From contig NZ_JNIJ01000036.1 in NCBI RefSeq assembly GCF_000701345.1, positions 1 through 64,000 of the forward strand: a DNA stretch of 64,000 bases, given 5' to 3'. Each line of letters opens with the position of its first letter. Positions within the stretch are counted from its first letter, which is position 1. The notes beneath the pieces are model-generated. The model was given only the letters and a program-made list of their open reading frames with translations. It searched no databases and was not told the origin of the DNA. The stretch comes from Bradyrhizobium sp. URHD0069. GTDB taxonomy: Bacteria > Pseudomonadota > Alphaproteobacteria > Rhizobiales > Xanthobacteraceae. A program made the position numbers and the translations under genes. Positions 1 through 8,936 of this stretch are shown here, in pieces.

Positions 1-252
1 GATCGACCGCAACGAGCAGCGCATGCTGAGCCATCGAGAGATTTCCTCTCGTTCAGAAAGGCCGAGCGCCTGTTTGGCACGGTGCCGATCCGGAGGACGT
101 ATGCCACCGGTTGGCGAGATCACAGAGAAGACCGACGAGGACTCCCGGTCAAATCGGCGTCCGATCGAACTCATCGGCTCGCCGGCCTGCCAGCGATCCC
201 AGATCTCAGACCGCTGAGCGGTCGAGTAATAAATGCGACGTCGCTGTTTCAT
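1..252 (-). CDS. IS30-family transposase, N-terminal part (runs off the left edge)
   Basis: Reading the minus strand from an ATG at 252 gives 84 open codons up to position 1. The protein begins MKQRRRIYYSTAQRSEIWDR and continues with WQAGEPMSSIGRRF, the N-terminal helix-turn-helix pattern of IS30-type transposases (a basic start, then a W-x-R-W-x-x-G-E/D-S/P-x-x-x-I-x-R segment). The DDE catalytic domain would lie outside the window. A GGAG stretch about 7 bases before the ATG can serve as ribosome binding site. Because the gene leaves the window it cannot be judged intact or broken. The family is recognised from memory of the motif, not from a search. Confidence 0.75.
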   Translation of the reverse strand, partial: MKQRRRIYYSTAQRSEIWDRWQAGEPMSSIGRRFDRESSSVFSVISPTGGIRPPDRHRAKQALGLSEREEISRWLSMRCSLRSI

Positions 253-310
253 GCCCACACTCCATCTTTGCTAAAAGATTAGAGTGTTGCGCTGACCAAT
301 TGAGCCCGCC
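1..310 (-). mobile_element. One end of an IS30-family insertion sequence
   Basis: The transposase start at 252 is followed (going right) by about 55 bases that should hold the terminal inverted repeat. The stretch 273-308 is the likely terminus. The exact end and the target duplication cannot be fixed without the other end of the element. Confidence 0.5.
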
Positions 311-790
311 GTGAAAAGCGGACATCGGAATTTCAGCTGCAGCGAGTCCACAACCAGTCGTTCACGGAGCGCGCCGACGCTGGGCGCGCGAGGCACCGCT
401 GATGCATTTGGCTAGTCAGAAGGATAGCGGTGACGGTTATGAACAGTGCTTTTCGCATCAAGATCTCCAAGTTACGACTTGTGCAATCATCAAACTGAGC
501 GCGAATGCTCCAAGCGCAATTAAATTGAGTGTTATACTCCGATGTCTTGGCAGATATCGCCGTGCGATTCCGCGATCAACGGAGATTCCGATCAGGTGCT
601 CTCGTTGTGCGGAGTTTGCCTCGACTTGATCGCAAGTCGAATGGTGTTCCCAGTCAAAGATGCAGGACTACAGCCCGTCGAGGAGACGACAACCGGCACC
701 ATTGCTCCGCGCAATGGCGAGACAGGATTCATAGTATTCCTTCAGAGGCTCGCGTCGCGATGTTTGGCCACTCCATTTTCTCGCTAGCCA
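311..790. other. Non-coding stretch between the IS end and the RND gene
   Basis: About 480 bases without a convincing gene. The short open frames have no ribosome binding site and no recognisable protein pattern. The 3' end of the RND pump gene enters at 791. Pump operons of this type often carry an outer-membrane factor gene here, and none is present. Confidence 0.5.
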
Positions 791-3700
791 TCAATGACCG
801 GTTGTGGTCGTCGGCGCCCTGTCCGGCGGATGCGGGTCTTTACCAGAGCCGCCGAAGCGCGCTTTCACGCGCTCGCGCAACTTCTGGAACGTCACGTAAA
901 GCATCGGCACAAGAAAGATGCCGATCGAACTCGCGGCCAGCATCCCGCCGAACACCGCGGTGCCAACGCCGCGCCGGCTGAGTTCCGCTGCACCGGTGGC
1001 AATGACCAGCGGCAGCAGACCGAGAATGAAGGCGATCGAGGTCATCATCACCGCACGGAATCGGGTCTGCGCGCCGAGGATCGCCGCCTCGTCGATCGTC
1101 ATGCCGGCCTCGCGCCGCTCTTTGGCGAATTCGACGATCAGAATGCCGTTCTTGGCAGCCAGTGCGATCAGCACCACGAGCCCGATCTGACCATAGAGAT
1201 CGAGATTCAGCCGGGCAATCTTGATACCGAGGTAAGATCCGAGCACGCCGACCACGACCGACAACAGCACGGGAATCGGAATCGCCCAGCTTTCATAAAG
1301 CCCGACCAGGAACAGGTAGGCGAACAGGGTCGCAAGCGCCAGAATGATCCCGGTCTGGCCGGACGCCTCGTGCTCCTGATAAGCGGTGCCGGTCCATTCA
1401 AAACTGTAGCCCGCCGGTAGCGTTGCGTTGGAGATCTCCGTCATGGCGGCGAGCGCCGTGCCCGAAGAGACGCCCGCCGCGGGGCTGCCGTTCACCGTGA
1501 CCGAGCGGTAATTGTTGTAGCGGGTGATGACCTGGGGTCCGGTCACGATTTTGAGGCTGGCGATGGATCGCATCGGTACCATCTGGCCGGTGCTGTTGCG
1601 CACATAGATCTGCCAGATGTCCGAAATCTCGTCGCGATTGGCGGCCTCGCCCTGAACGTTGACTTGCCAGGTGCGGCCGTAGAGATTGAAGTTGTTGACG
1701 TAGATGCCGCCAAGCGTTGCCTGCAGCGCGGTGAAAACGTCGCTGATGTTGAGGCCGAGCACCTGCGCCTTGGCGCGGTCGATGTCGAGATAGAGCGACG
1801 GATTGGTGGCCGTGAAAGTCGAGAAAACGCGCGTGAGCCGCGGGTCGCGGTTGGCGGCGGCGATCAGCCCGCTGGTGACGCTGCCGATCGCGGCCGGGTC
1901 CTGTCCCTCCAGTGCCTCGAGCTGGTACTCGAACCCGCCGCTGGTCGAGAGCCCGATGATCGGCGGCAGGTTGAACGGCAGCACATTGGCTTGCCGGATC
2001 TGCGCGCCACCGCTGAACGTTTGTCGGATCAGTGCCTGCACCGAATCCGCCGCCGCCTTGCGATCCGCGAACGGCTTCAGCCGCGCCACCATGAATGCGT
2101 TGTTCGGTTCGGATGCTCCGTCGAGCAGGGAAAAGCCGATGATCGAGAGCGTGTGCTCGACCGCCGGCATTTGTTTCAGCAGGTCTTCAACTTGCTTGGT
2201 CACTTCACTGGTGCGCGCCACCGACGCGCCGTCCGGCAACTGCACCGAGATGAAGAAGGCGCCCTGATCTTCTTCCGGAAGGAACCCCGTCGGTGTTACA
2301 AGTGACACACCGAATACGCCGCCCGCGAACACCAGCACGAGCACGAGCGACAGCGCTGCCATTCGTACCAGCCGCCGCACGCCGCCGGCGTAGCGGTCGC
2401 GCACCCAGTCGATGCCGCCGAGCACGCGCCCCATGATGCCGCGCCGCGGCCCGGTGTGACGCAGGAACACCGCGCACAGCGCCGGCGACAAAGTCAGCGC
2501 ATTCAAGGCCGAGATGATCATCGCCGCGCTGATCGTTACCGCGAATTGCCGGAACAGCGTGCCGGAAATTCCGGGAATGAAGGCAATCGGCACGAACACC
2601 GACAGCAGCACCAGCGTGATCGCGATGACCGGCGCGGTAATCTGGGTCATGGCCTTCTTGGTGGCTTCGGCCGGCGAAAGTTCCGGTTCCTCCTCCATCA
2701 CGCGCTCGACGTTTTCGACCACGACGATGGCGTCATCGACCACGATGCCGATCGCGAGCACCATCGCCAGCAGCGATACCGTGTTGGCCGAATAGCCCAG
2801 CACCAGCAGCACGGCGAAGGCGCCGATCAAGCTCACCGGCACCGCAACCGCGGGGATGATGGTGGCGCGCAAATTGCCGAGGAACAGAAACACCACGATC
2901 ACCACGAGGACGAAGGCTTCCCCGATCGTCTTCAGCACCTCCGCGATGGTGTCGCTCACAAAGGTGGTGGAATCGTACTGCACCAGATAGGTGAGGCCCT
3001 CCGGAAACCTCCCCGACAGCCTCTGCAACGTTGCCTGCACCGCCTTCGCCGTCGTCACGGCATTGGCGCCGGGCGAAAGATAAATGCCGATCGGCACCCC
3101 GGCGCGGCCGTCGATCCGCGATTCGCTGTCGAGATTCTGCGCGCCGATCTCGACGCGGGCGACGTCGCTGATCCGCAGCACCGAGCCATCCGGGTTCGCC
3201 CGCAGCACGATGTTCCCGAACTGCTCCGGGGTCGTCAGCCTGCCCTGTGTCTGCACGTTGAACTGGAACTGTTGCTGGTCACTGATCGGTCGCGCACCGA
3301 TGCGACCGACCGGCGCCTGCACGCTCTGGGCGCTGACTGCGGCGATCACATCGGAGGGCGCGAGATTGAGGCTGGTGAGCCGCTGCGTATCGAACCAGAT
3401 CCGCATCGAGTAATTCAATTTCGCGAACAGGCTGGCCTGGCCAACCCCCGGGGTTCGGGAAATCGCGTCGAGCACGTTGATAATGGCGTAGTTGGTGATG
3501 AACAACGGGTCCTGCTGGCCGTTCGCGCTGTAGAGCACGATGAACTGCAGGATCGCCGAAGATTTCTTCTGCACCACCAGACCCTGCCGCTGCACCTCGG
3601 GGGGTAGCTGCGACAGCGCGCTCTGAACGCGGTTGTTGACGTTGACGGTATTGATGTCGGGATTGGTACCGAGCGCGAACGAAACGGTGAGCGTGTAGCT

Positions 3701-3961
3701 GCCGTCGTTGCCGCTGGTCGACTTCATGTACAGCGCGCGATCGACCCCGACCACCTGCGCCTCAAGCGGCTGGGCAACGCTGGACTCGACCACTTCTGCG
3801 GAGGCGCCGGGGAACACACCGGTGACCGTGACCTGCGGCGGCACGATGTCGGGAAATTGCGCCACGGGAATCTGCAGCAGCGCGAGCGCGCCCGCGATGG
3901 TGATGACGAACGCAATCACGATCGCGAGACGGGGACGGTCGACGAAAACCGCGGAAATCAT
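791..3961 (-). CDS. RND multidrug efflux pump, inner-membrane subunit (HAE1/AcrB type)
   Basis: A 1056-residue protein, the full length of HAE1 pumps, which export hydrophobic and amphiphilic compounds by proton exchange. It begins MISAVFVDRP with the usual first transmembrane helix ending in IPVAQFPDI. The proton-relay pair is D409-D410 in GIVVDDAIVVVENV (TM4), and the partner lysine is in AAKNGILIVEFA (TM10). The two large periplasmic loops (about 40-340 and 565-870) are complete. The start ATG overlaps the adaptor gene's end by 4 bases, so the pair is translationally coupled. No outer-membrane channel gene follows, so a TolC-like protein encoded elsewhere would be needed. The substrate cannot be told from sequence. 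Confidence 0.95.
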   Translation of the reverse strand: MISAVFVDRPRLAIVIAFVITIAGALALLQIPVAQFPDIVPPQVTVTGVFPGASAEVVESSVAQPLEAQVVGVDRALYMKSTSGNDGSYTLTVSFALGTNPDINTVNVNNRVQSALSQLPPEVQRQGLVVQKKSSAILQFIVLYSANGQQDPLFITNYAIINVLDAISRTPGVGQASLFAKLNYSMRIWFDTQRLTSLNLAPSDVIAAVSAQSVQAPVGRIGARPISDQQQFQFNVQTQGRLTTPEQFGNIVLRANPDGSVLRISDVARVEIGAQNLDSESRIDGRAGVPIGIYLSPGANAVTTAKAVQATLQRLSGRFPEGLTYLVQYDSTTFVSDTIAEVLKTIGEAFVLVVIVVFLFLGNLRATIIPAVAVPVSLIGAFAVLLVLGYSANTVSLLAMVLAIGIVVDDAIVVVENVERVMEEEPELSPAEATKKAMTQITAPVIAITLVLLSVFVPIAFIPGISGTLFRQFAVTISAAMIISALNALTLSPALCAVFLRHTGPRRGIMGRVLGGIDWVRDRYAGGVRRLVRMAALSLVLVLVFAGGVFGVSLVTPTGFLPEEDQGAFFISVQLPDGASVARTSEVTKQVEDLLKQMPAVEHTLSIIGFSLLDGASEPNNAFMVARLKPFADRKAAADSVQALIRQTFSGGAQIRQANVLPFNLPPIIGLSTSGGFEYQLEALEGQDPAAIGSVTSGLIAAANRDPRLTRVFSTFTATNPSLYLDIDRAKAQVLGLNISDVFTALQATLGGIYVNNFNLYGRTWQVNVQGEAANRDEISDIWQIYVRNSTGQMVPMRSIASLKIVTGPQVITRYNNYRSVTVNGSPAAGVSSGTALAAMTEISNATLPAGYSFEWTGTAYQEHEASGQTGIILALATLFAYLFLVGLYESWAIPIPVLLSVVVGVLGSYLGIKIARLNLDLYGQIGLVVLIALAAKNGILIVEFAKERREAGMTIDEAAILGAQTRFRAVMMTSIAFILGLLPLVIATGAAELSRRGVGTAVFGGMLAASSIGIFLVPMLYVTFQKLRERVKARFGGSGKDPHPPDRAPTTTTGH

Positions 3962-5220
3962 TGGCTCTTGCCCGCAGGCTTGATTCCGCTCCCGGCGCCG
4001 CTATCGGTGGGCGTGCCGCCGTCGGTTGCCACGGCCTTCATGCTGGACTGGATCAACTGGCTCGCCGGCCCCGGCGCGACCGGCTGGCCAGGACGCACCC
4101 GCTGCAGGCCCTCGACGATCACCTTGTCGCCGAGCGTGAGCCCGCTGAGGACTGCGGCGATTGTGGGGGTCGACTGTCCGAGCTGGATCCGGCGCTGCTC
4201 GGCGTTGTTGTCCGCGCCGACCGTGAAGACATAATCGCCCTGCTGGTCGGACAGCACGGCGGACCGCGGGACCGCCAGCACCTCGACCGGCTGCACACCC
4301 TCCAGCATTACCGTGACGAATTCGCCGTCGGTGAGTTCGCGCACCGCACCGCCTGTAGTGGAAGGATCATGCAGCGTTGGATTAGGGATTGCGCCGCGTA
4401 CGGAGATGGTGTCGGTGCTTTGCTGGACGGTGTTGTCGACGAAGTTCATGTGGCCGGTCTGGCCATAAAGGCGACCATTGGGCAGGCGGACCTTGATCAC
4501 CACCGCGTTGAAGCCGCCCCGCGTCGCATAACGATCGCGCAACTCCAGCGCCGCGCGCACCGAGACCGGGAAGAGGACGTACATCGGGTCCTGGCTGACG
4601 ATCGTGGTAAGTACCCCCGAACTGGGACTGACGACGTTGCCCTCGGTCACCGCGGTGCGGCCGATCTTGCCGTCGATCGGCGAACGGATATCGGTATAGT
4701 CGAGATTGATCTGCGAGAATTTCACCTGCGCCTGGGCGGCCTGAACCTGGGCTTCCAGGCTGCGCTGGTTGGCGAACGCGGCGTCATAGGTCGATTGTTG
4801 ACCGGCTGGCCCACCGAGCAGCGTCCGCGCCCGATCGGTCGTCAATTTGGCGTTTTCGAGCGTCGCCTGCAACTGCGCCACAACCGCCTGCTTCGACGCA
4901 AGATCGGCCTCGAACGGGGCGCGCTCAAGACGATAGAGTTCATCTCCCGTCTTGATCTCGGCGCCTTCTTCGAACAGCCGCTTCTCCAGGAACGCGGTGA
5001 CGCGCGCGACCACGTTGACCCGGTTGACCGCCTCTATCCTTCCGAGAAACTCGCTGGTTTCGATAATCGGTCGCTTGATCGCTTCGACGACTCCCACCGC
5101 TGGGGGCCCACTTGCGGCTGGCTGCGCCCTGGTTGCCGCGGTCGCTCCGAGCACGACGGCACCCGCAGTCAGCAGGTTGATGGGCACTCTTGGAAGGTGC
5201 ATCTCGCGCGCCCTCACCAT
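3958..5220 (-). CDS. RND efflux periplasmic adaptor subunit (AcrA/MexA type)
   Basis: A 420-residue membrane fusion protein. An N-terminal hydrophobic segment (about residues 13-30) ends near TRAQP and resembles a cleavable signal. There is no lipobox cysteine, so it is probably not a lipoprotein, unlike E. coli AcrA. The two lipoyl half-motifs are present (VVARVTAFLEKRLFEEG near residue 70 and the IRSPIDGKIGR segment near 190), with a coiled-coil hairpin between them, then beta-barrel and membrane-proximal domains. It links the RND pump to an outer-membrane channel. The ATG at 5202 (MHLPRV) has a better-placed AGGG and could be the true start. The gene overlaps the pump gene by 4 bases. Confidence 0.92.
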   Translation of the reverse strand: MVRAREMHLPRVPINLLTAGAVVLGATAATRAQPAASGPPAVGVVEAIKRPIIETSEFLGRIEAVNRVNVVARVTAFLEKRLFEEGAEIKTGDELYRLERAPFEADLASKQAVVAQLQATLENAKLTTDRARTLLGGPAGQQSTYDAAFANQRSLEAQVQAAQAQVKFSQINLDYTDIRSPIDGKIGRTAVTEGNVVSPSSGVLTTIVSQDPMYVLFPVSVRAALELRDRYATRGGFNAVVIKVRLPNGRLYGQTGHMNFVDNTVQQSTDTISVRGAIPNPTLHDPSTTGGAVRELTDGEFVTVMLEGVQPVEVLAVPRSAVLSDQQGDYVFTVGADNNAEQRRIQLGQSTPTIAAVLSGLTLGDKVIVEGLQRVRPGQPVAPGPASQLIQSSMKAVATDGGTPTDSGAGSGIKPAGKSQ

Positions 5221-5569
5221 GACCAGAGAAATGTGTTTAACATAATTCGGGTGAACAGATCACCGACATTGATCAATCTGTCGTGCGGAACAATTCTGAC
5301 ATCGCGGGACTCTTCACTCTTCTACGAGCCCCACATACCGGCGCTCGAGCGCCGTTCGAGCGCGGCACGATCGCTCATGTGGCGACATCGTGGCGCTGAG
5401 CCCATCACATCCGTTCACAACCTTCGACAAATGGCGTTTGATCGGGGGGATAGACGACGACTAAAATGTTGTCCGAACTATCGAGACGTTCTTTGGAGGC
5501 AACGACCGAATAACCGGAAAGATGAGCGACGGAGCGGGAAAAGCTCCGATTGCTTTCGGGAGAAGCGAC
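5221..5569. other. Intergenic region between divergent genes
   Basis: About 350 bases carrying the promoters of the efflux operon (leftward) and the VOC gene (rightward). It contains a short palindromic run of alternating GCGC/CGAG around 5340-5370. No regulator gene lies beside the efflux pair. I cannot name a defined operator. Confidence 0.35.
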
Positions 5570-5962
5570 ATGGCCATCCATTTCAACCACACGATCTTGT
5601 CGGCTCACGACAGCAAGGCCTCGGCGATATTCCTGGCCGAGATCTTGAATCTTCCGGCCCCGAGGCGCTGGGGACCATTTCAGGTGGTCGTCACCGAAAA
5701 CGGGGCCAATCTCGATTACATGGACACCGATGGCGAAATCACGCCGCAGCATTACGCGTTCCTGATTAGCGAAGCCGAATTCGACGAGATTTTCGGCCGG
5801 ATTCGGGATCGAAAGCTTTCCTACTGGGCCGATCCCGGGCGGAGGCAGCCAGGTGAGATCAATCACCACGACGGCGGACGCGGTGTCTACTTCGAAGATC
5901 CGAACGGCCACCTGCTTGAAATCATCACCCGCCCGTACGGCAGCGGCGGATGGAATCCATGA
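5570..5962 (+). CDS. VOC-superfamily (glyoxalase/dioxygenase fold) protein
   Basis: A 130-residue protein starting MAIHFNHTILSAHD. The ATG at 5570 is preceded by GGGAGAAG, better than the upstream ATG at 5522. The single vicinal-oxygen-chelate module has an N-terminal H in FNHTIL, a central HYAF block and the C-terminal GVYFEDPNGHLLEIITRP, whose E (in LLEI) is the usual third metal ligand. Such proteins include glyoxalases, fosfomycin or bleomycin resistance proteins and extradiol dioxygenases. The substrate is not predictable here. It stands alone between the efflux operon and the cyclase gene. Confidence 0.85.
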   Translation: MAIHFNHTILSAHDSKASAIFLAEILNLPAPRRWGPFQVVVTENGANLDYMDTDGEITPQHYAFLISEAEFDEIFGRIRDRKLSYWADPGRRQPGEINHHDGGRGVYFEDPNGHLLEIITRPYGSGGWNP

Positions 5963-6003
5963 GCCGGGTTTCCGCTTTGCCTTCTTTGGTGTAGCATTGT
6001 CGC

Positions 6004-7410
6004 ATGAACGACGCGCAGCCTTTGTTTGTGGCCCTGCGTCAGTCGGCCGACGACGACGTGGTGGACATGTTCGAACGCATGGTGCGGGATGCCCCGGATC
6101 ATGCCTTGAACAAGATGAACGCGCTTGATCTCGCGGCCAGGGAAGGCATCGACGAGGAGCGAGTCATCGCGGCGCTCCTGAATGCGGTGGGCCTCGGCAT
6201 TTTCGAGATGACATGGAACGTCATGTGCCCAAGTTGCGCCGGTATTCTTTCCGCCAATAAAAGCCTGAAGACCCTGGATCGGGCGCAGTATCGTTGCGCT
6301 TTTTGCGCCGCGGGCTATGAGACGACGCTCGACAACCTGGTCGAGGTGACCTTCACGGTGACCCCGCGCGTGCGGAAGATTGCCGCCCACAGTCCCGACG
6401 AATTGTCCGCGGCCGAATACTATCGCCAGATCTTCTGGAGTTCGGCCATCGATCTTCCAGCCGATCTGGAGAAGCTGCTACAGGAGGTCACGCTCGACAG
6501 CGTCGACTTGCCGCAAGGGGAAAGAGCCATCCTCTCCTTGCAATTGCCGAAGGGCACGTTGATCGTGTTCGATCCCGTGACGCATGCGGCCCAGTTTCTT
6601 GATGTCAGCGGCGAGGTAGCGAGCGAGCGCCAGAACCTGACCGTGATCTTCAACAAGGTCCAGGTTCCGGTCGACACCGTTGCCTTGCGCCCCGGGCCGC
6701 TGCGCCTGGCTTTGGAAAACCGCATCGAGAGTCGCGTGTTGCCGGCTGTATGGGTGGCGAACCAGGCGCTGGACGACCTCCTGAAGCGACGCAAGCCCAT
6801 TCTCACTGCAAAGCGCCTCCTCACCAATCAGACCTTCCGCGACATCTACCGGACCGAAACGCTTGCCATCGGCCAGCGCCTCAAGATCCTGAGCCTGACT
6901 TTCCTGTTCAGTGATCTCAAGGACTCCACGGGGCTCTATGAGCGCGTCGGTGACCTCGTCGCCTTCGATCTCGTCAACGAGCATTTCAGGCTGCTGCAGG
7001 AGATTATCGCGTCCGAAAGGGGGGCCGTCGTGAAGACTATTGGCGATGCCGTGATGGCGACCTTCGAGACGCCTGACCGCGCCATTGCCGCTGCGATCCG
7101 CATGCGCGAGGCGATGAGCGATCTTGGCGCCGAGCGTCAGCATCAGAGCCTGCGCCTGAAGATGGGCATCCATGAAGGATCATGCCTCGCGGTCACACTC
7201 AATGCCCAGCAGGACTATTTTGGCCAGACTGTGAACGTCGCCTCGCGCGTCCAGGGCCTCGCTGCCTCACGCTCGATCGTGGTGACGGAATCGGTGGTGG
7301 AGAATGCGCATGCCCGGGCCCTGCTTGAGACCAACGGGCTAAAGCCAACGCTCAGACGCGTGGCGTTGAGCGGCATCGCGGACAAGGTGTCGGTCTACGA
7401 GATCTCCTGA
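6004..7410 (+). CDS. Class III adenylate cyclase with N-terminal DUF5939-type region
   Basis: A 468-residue soluble protein. The C-terminal third (about 295-468) is a class III nucleotide cyclase: metal-binding aspartates D304 (FSDLKDSTG) and D348 (KTIGDAVMATF), and transition-state residues N411 and R415 (NVASRVQ). K344 and D404 match the adenine-selecting positions, so ATP to cAMP is the likely reaction. The N-terminal 290 residues match my memory of DUF5939 sensor regions and carry two CxxC pairs (C75/C78, C98/C101) that could bind zinc or respond to redox state. No membrane segment is visible. It stands alone and ends about 125 bases before a structured repeat. Confidence 0.88.
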   Translation: MNDAQPLFVALRQSADDDVVDMFERMVRDAPDHALNKMNALDLAAREGIDEERVIAALLNAVGLGIFEMTWNVMCPSCAGILSANKSLKTLDRAQYRCAFCAAGYETTLDNLVEVTFTVTPRVRKIAAHSPDELSAAEYYRQIFWSSAIDLPADLEKLLQEVTLDSVDLPQGERAILSLQLPKGTLIVFDPVTHAAQFLDVSGEVASERQNLTVIFNKVQVPVDTVALRPGPLRLALENRIESRVLPAVWVANQALDDLLKRRKPILTAKRLLTNQTFRDIYRTETLAIGQRLKILSLTFLFSDLKDSTGLYERVGDLVAFDLVNEHFRLLQEIIASERGAVVKTIGDAVMATFETPDRAIAAAIRMREAMSDLGAERQHQSLRLKMGIHEGSCLAVTLNAQQDYFGQTVNVASRVQGLAASRSIVVTESVVENAHARALLETNGLKPTLRRVALSGIADKVSVYEIS

Positions 7411-7535
7411 GCACAGTGGTAGTCGGGGGAAGCGCTCGCTCATATACTTTCTTTTCGCGCATGAGGGTATGGGTCCGCATTCTCGCGGCATGAGAGCCCG
7501 AGGTTTGCTGTAACTTTTCACCCTCTCGGTAGATC

Positions 7536-7685
7536 GAGGGCGCAGGGAAAGCCGGGTGCGCGCTGCACCCGCGGTCTCGCGTGCAAATGGACTTAAGAAA
7601 TGCGCACACGAGCATACAGGTTCAGCGGAAGCAATCCGGCCTTCCCTGCGCAATGGTTTTACGGCTTACTTCGCGCTCTCCCCGG
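7536..7685. repeat. 150-bp structured dispersed repeat, copy 1
   Basis: This stretch matches 25528-25676 in layout: GAGGGCGC..GG at the left, a first arm (GCAGGGAAAGCCGG), an inner hairpin built on CTCGCGTGC and GCACACGAG, the closing arm CCGGCCTTCCCTGC, then CAATGG..TTTACGGCTTA and CTCTCCCCGG. The outer arms pair, and between the two copies an A-T pair is replaced by G-C, so the stem has been conserved while the bases changed. The remaining part of the 7411-8022 gap shows no gene. Confidence 0.7.
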
Positions 7686-7888
7686 TGAGCCGAGCTCTTT
7701 TGCCACCGTCACTTCGCAGATCATCTCCGCAAAGCTTAGCGCCAGCGTCGGGCGCCAGGACCACACGACTTCGCCGTCCGCGTCAGCCACGTTCGTCTTC
7801 GTGACTTTCGCGTCCACCGCATCCCACCGCAACGTTCCTGACGATCGCGAGCCGCCCCTCTCTCGGGTGAGACGCGCGGAGTTAAAGC

Positions 7889-7972
7889 AGTGATTTGCCC
7901 GACGTGTTAAGCGGAATATTTTTGTGGGAGGGGATGGACAAGAATTGGGTGATTTGCCCGACGGGTTGTTAT
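7889..7972. repeat. Two direct copies of GTGATTTGCCCGACG
   Basis: GTGATTTGCCCGACGTGTT (from about 7890) and GTGATTTGCCCGACGGGTT (from about 7949) lie about 60 bases apart. This word recurs in intergenic DNA of Bradyrhizobium-like genomes (from memory). No gene is associated with it here. Confidence 0.45.
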
Positions 7973-8022
7973 GTCGCGGCGCGGTGCCGTAATTGTGCTT
8001 GAGCGCGAAGCGAAGCAGAACT

Positions 8023-8105
8023 CGTAGGGCGGATTAGCCAAAGGCGTAATCCGCCGCCTCTCACCGGCAAGACGGCGGATTACGCTACGCTAATCCGCCC
8101 TACGG
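8023..8105. repeat. Long inverted repeat (GTAGGGCGGATTAGC type)
   Basis: The left arm, CGTAGGGCGGATTAGC followed by GGCGTAATCCGCCG (8023-8056), pairs with the right arm, CGGCGGATTACGC followed by CGCTAATCCGCCCTACG (8073-8105), around a short loop. It abuts the stop codon of the minus-strand gene at 8107 and so could also end transcription. Degenerate copies are at 10832-10868 and 12497-12537. It is a dispersed repeat of this genome group. Confidence 0.75.
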
Positions 8106-8106
8106 G

Positions 8107-8616
8107 CTATTTCAATTGCGTGTTGGCGATCGGCATGATCGACGCAACGTGCCAGCCGTTCGCGTCGTGAACGAATGTCTGGCTGATCAGAAACTTGTTG
8201 CCCTGCGACGGCTGGCCCGGCAGGCCTCGCGTGAAAACGATGGGAACGAGAATCTGCATCACATCGTTCGCGATCGCGGTGGCATGAAATTGCGACATGT
8301 CGGGTTCGAGATGCCACGTGCCTTCGTAGTATTCCCTGAAGCGATCGGCAACAGCTTCGCGCCCCCTGGTCTCGACGCCTCGCCCGTACCAAAGCATGCC
8401 GGGTGAATCCCAGAGCATGGCCTTCACGCTGCCCACGTCATGCGCATTTTGCGCGGCAACGAATTTGGTGAAGAACGCGCGCGCCTCGGTTTCGTCCGCG
8501 GCGGCGGATCCATGACCGCCCAGCACGACCGTCACGATGATGGCGAGAACCGCAGTCACGACCGGACTTCGCGCAGATCGTTCTGCCTGACGCAAAGTCG
8601 AGGGCTGACTATCCAT
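8107..8616 (-). CDS. Exported SnoaL/NTF2-like protein
   Basis: A 169-residue protein. The ATG at 8616 is preceded by ATAGGAGCG at good spacing. An N-terminal hydrophobic segment (VVTAVLAIIVTVVLGG, about residues 18-35) ending near SAAADE looks like a signal peptide. The mature part is a single NTF2-like fold: ARAFFTKFVAAQNAHDVGSV, a W-rich GMLWYGRG segment, GREAVADRFREYYEGTW and a C-terminal ISQTFVHDANGWHVASI. Such domains bind small molecules or act as ketosteroid-isomerase-like enzymes. No catalytic assignment is possible. The gene runs convergently into the palindromic repeat at 8023-8105. Confidence 0.8.
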   Translation of the reverse strand: MDSQPSTLRQAERSARSPVVTAVLAIIVTVVLGGHGSAAADETEARAFFTKFVAAQNAHDVGSVKAMLWDSPGMLWYGRGVETRGREAVADRFREYYEGTWHLEPDMSQFHATAIANDVMQILVPIVFTRGLPGQPSQGNKFLISQTFVHDANGWHVASIMPIANTQLK

Positions 8617-8638
8617 GGCAACGCTCCTATGAATGATA

Positions 8639-8649
8639 CTCATCATGAG
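8639..8649. promoter_or_regulatory. Short palindrome upstream of the NTF2-like gene
   Basis: CTCATCATGAG is a perfect palindrome 23 bases upstream of the start codon at 8616, in AT-rich DNA with further ATGATGAAT-type words. It could be an operator or part of the promoter. No dedicated regulator gene is adjacent. Confidence 0.25.
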
Positions 8650-8936
8650 ATCATATTCATCATCCGTATAATCAATCGATTTTTGGGCGCGCACGTGAAA
8701 GTGAGCAGGAGTCGGTCGCTGAGCACCGGAAACGAATGTGATTTTCCCGCCGGGTGGATTGGGACAACGTGTTGGTCCCACCCTTGACAAGCGGCACATC
8801 GAACAGACTAGCATTGAGAATGGCGGGACTCCGAACGACAAGCAAGATCAGAGCCCGCGGACCCGATATCAGCGGGGACCCATTCCCTTCGACCGTCGTT
8901 TCCCGAAGCGGCTGGGGGATCATCATGCGCTGCTGT

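Noticed and set aside
2456..3607. Long plus-strand open frame rich in H, R, Q and D opposite the RND gene
   Set aside because: It is the antisense of a clear RND pump gene; the composition (runs of His, Arg, Asp, Gln) is typical of reversed high-GC coding DNA and it has no ribosome site.
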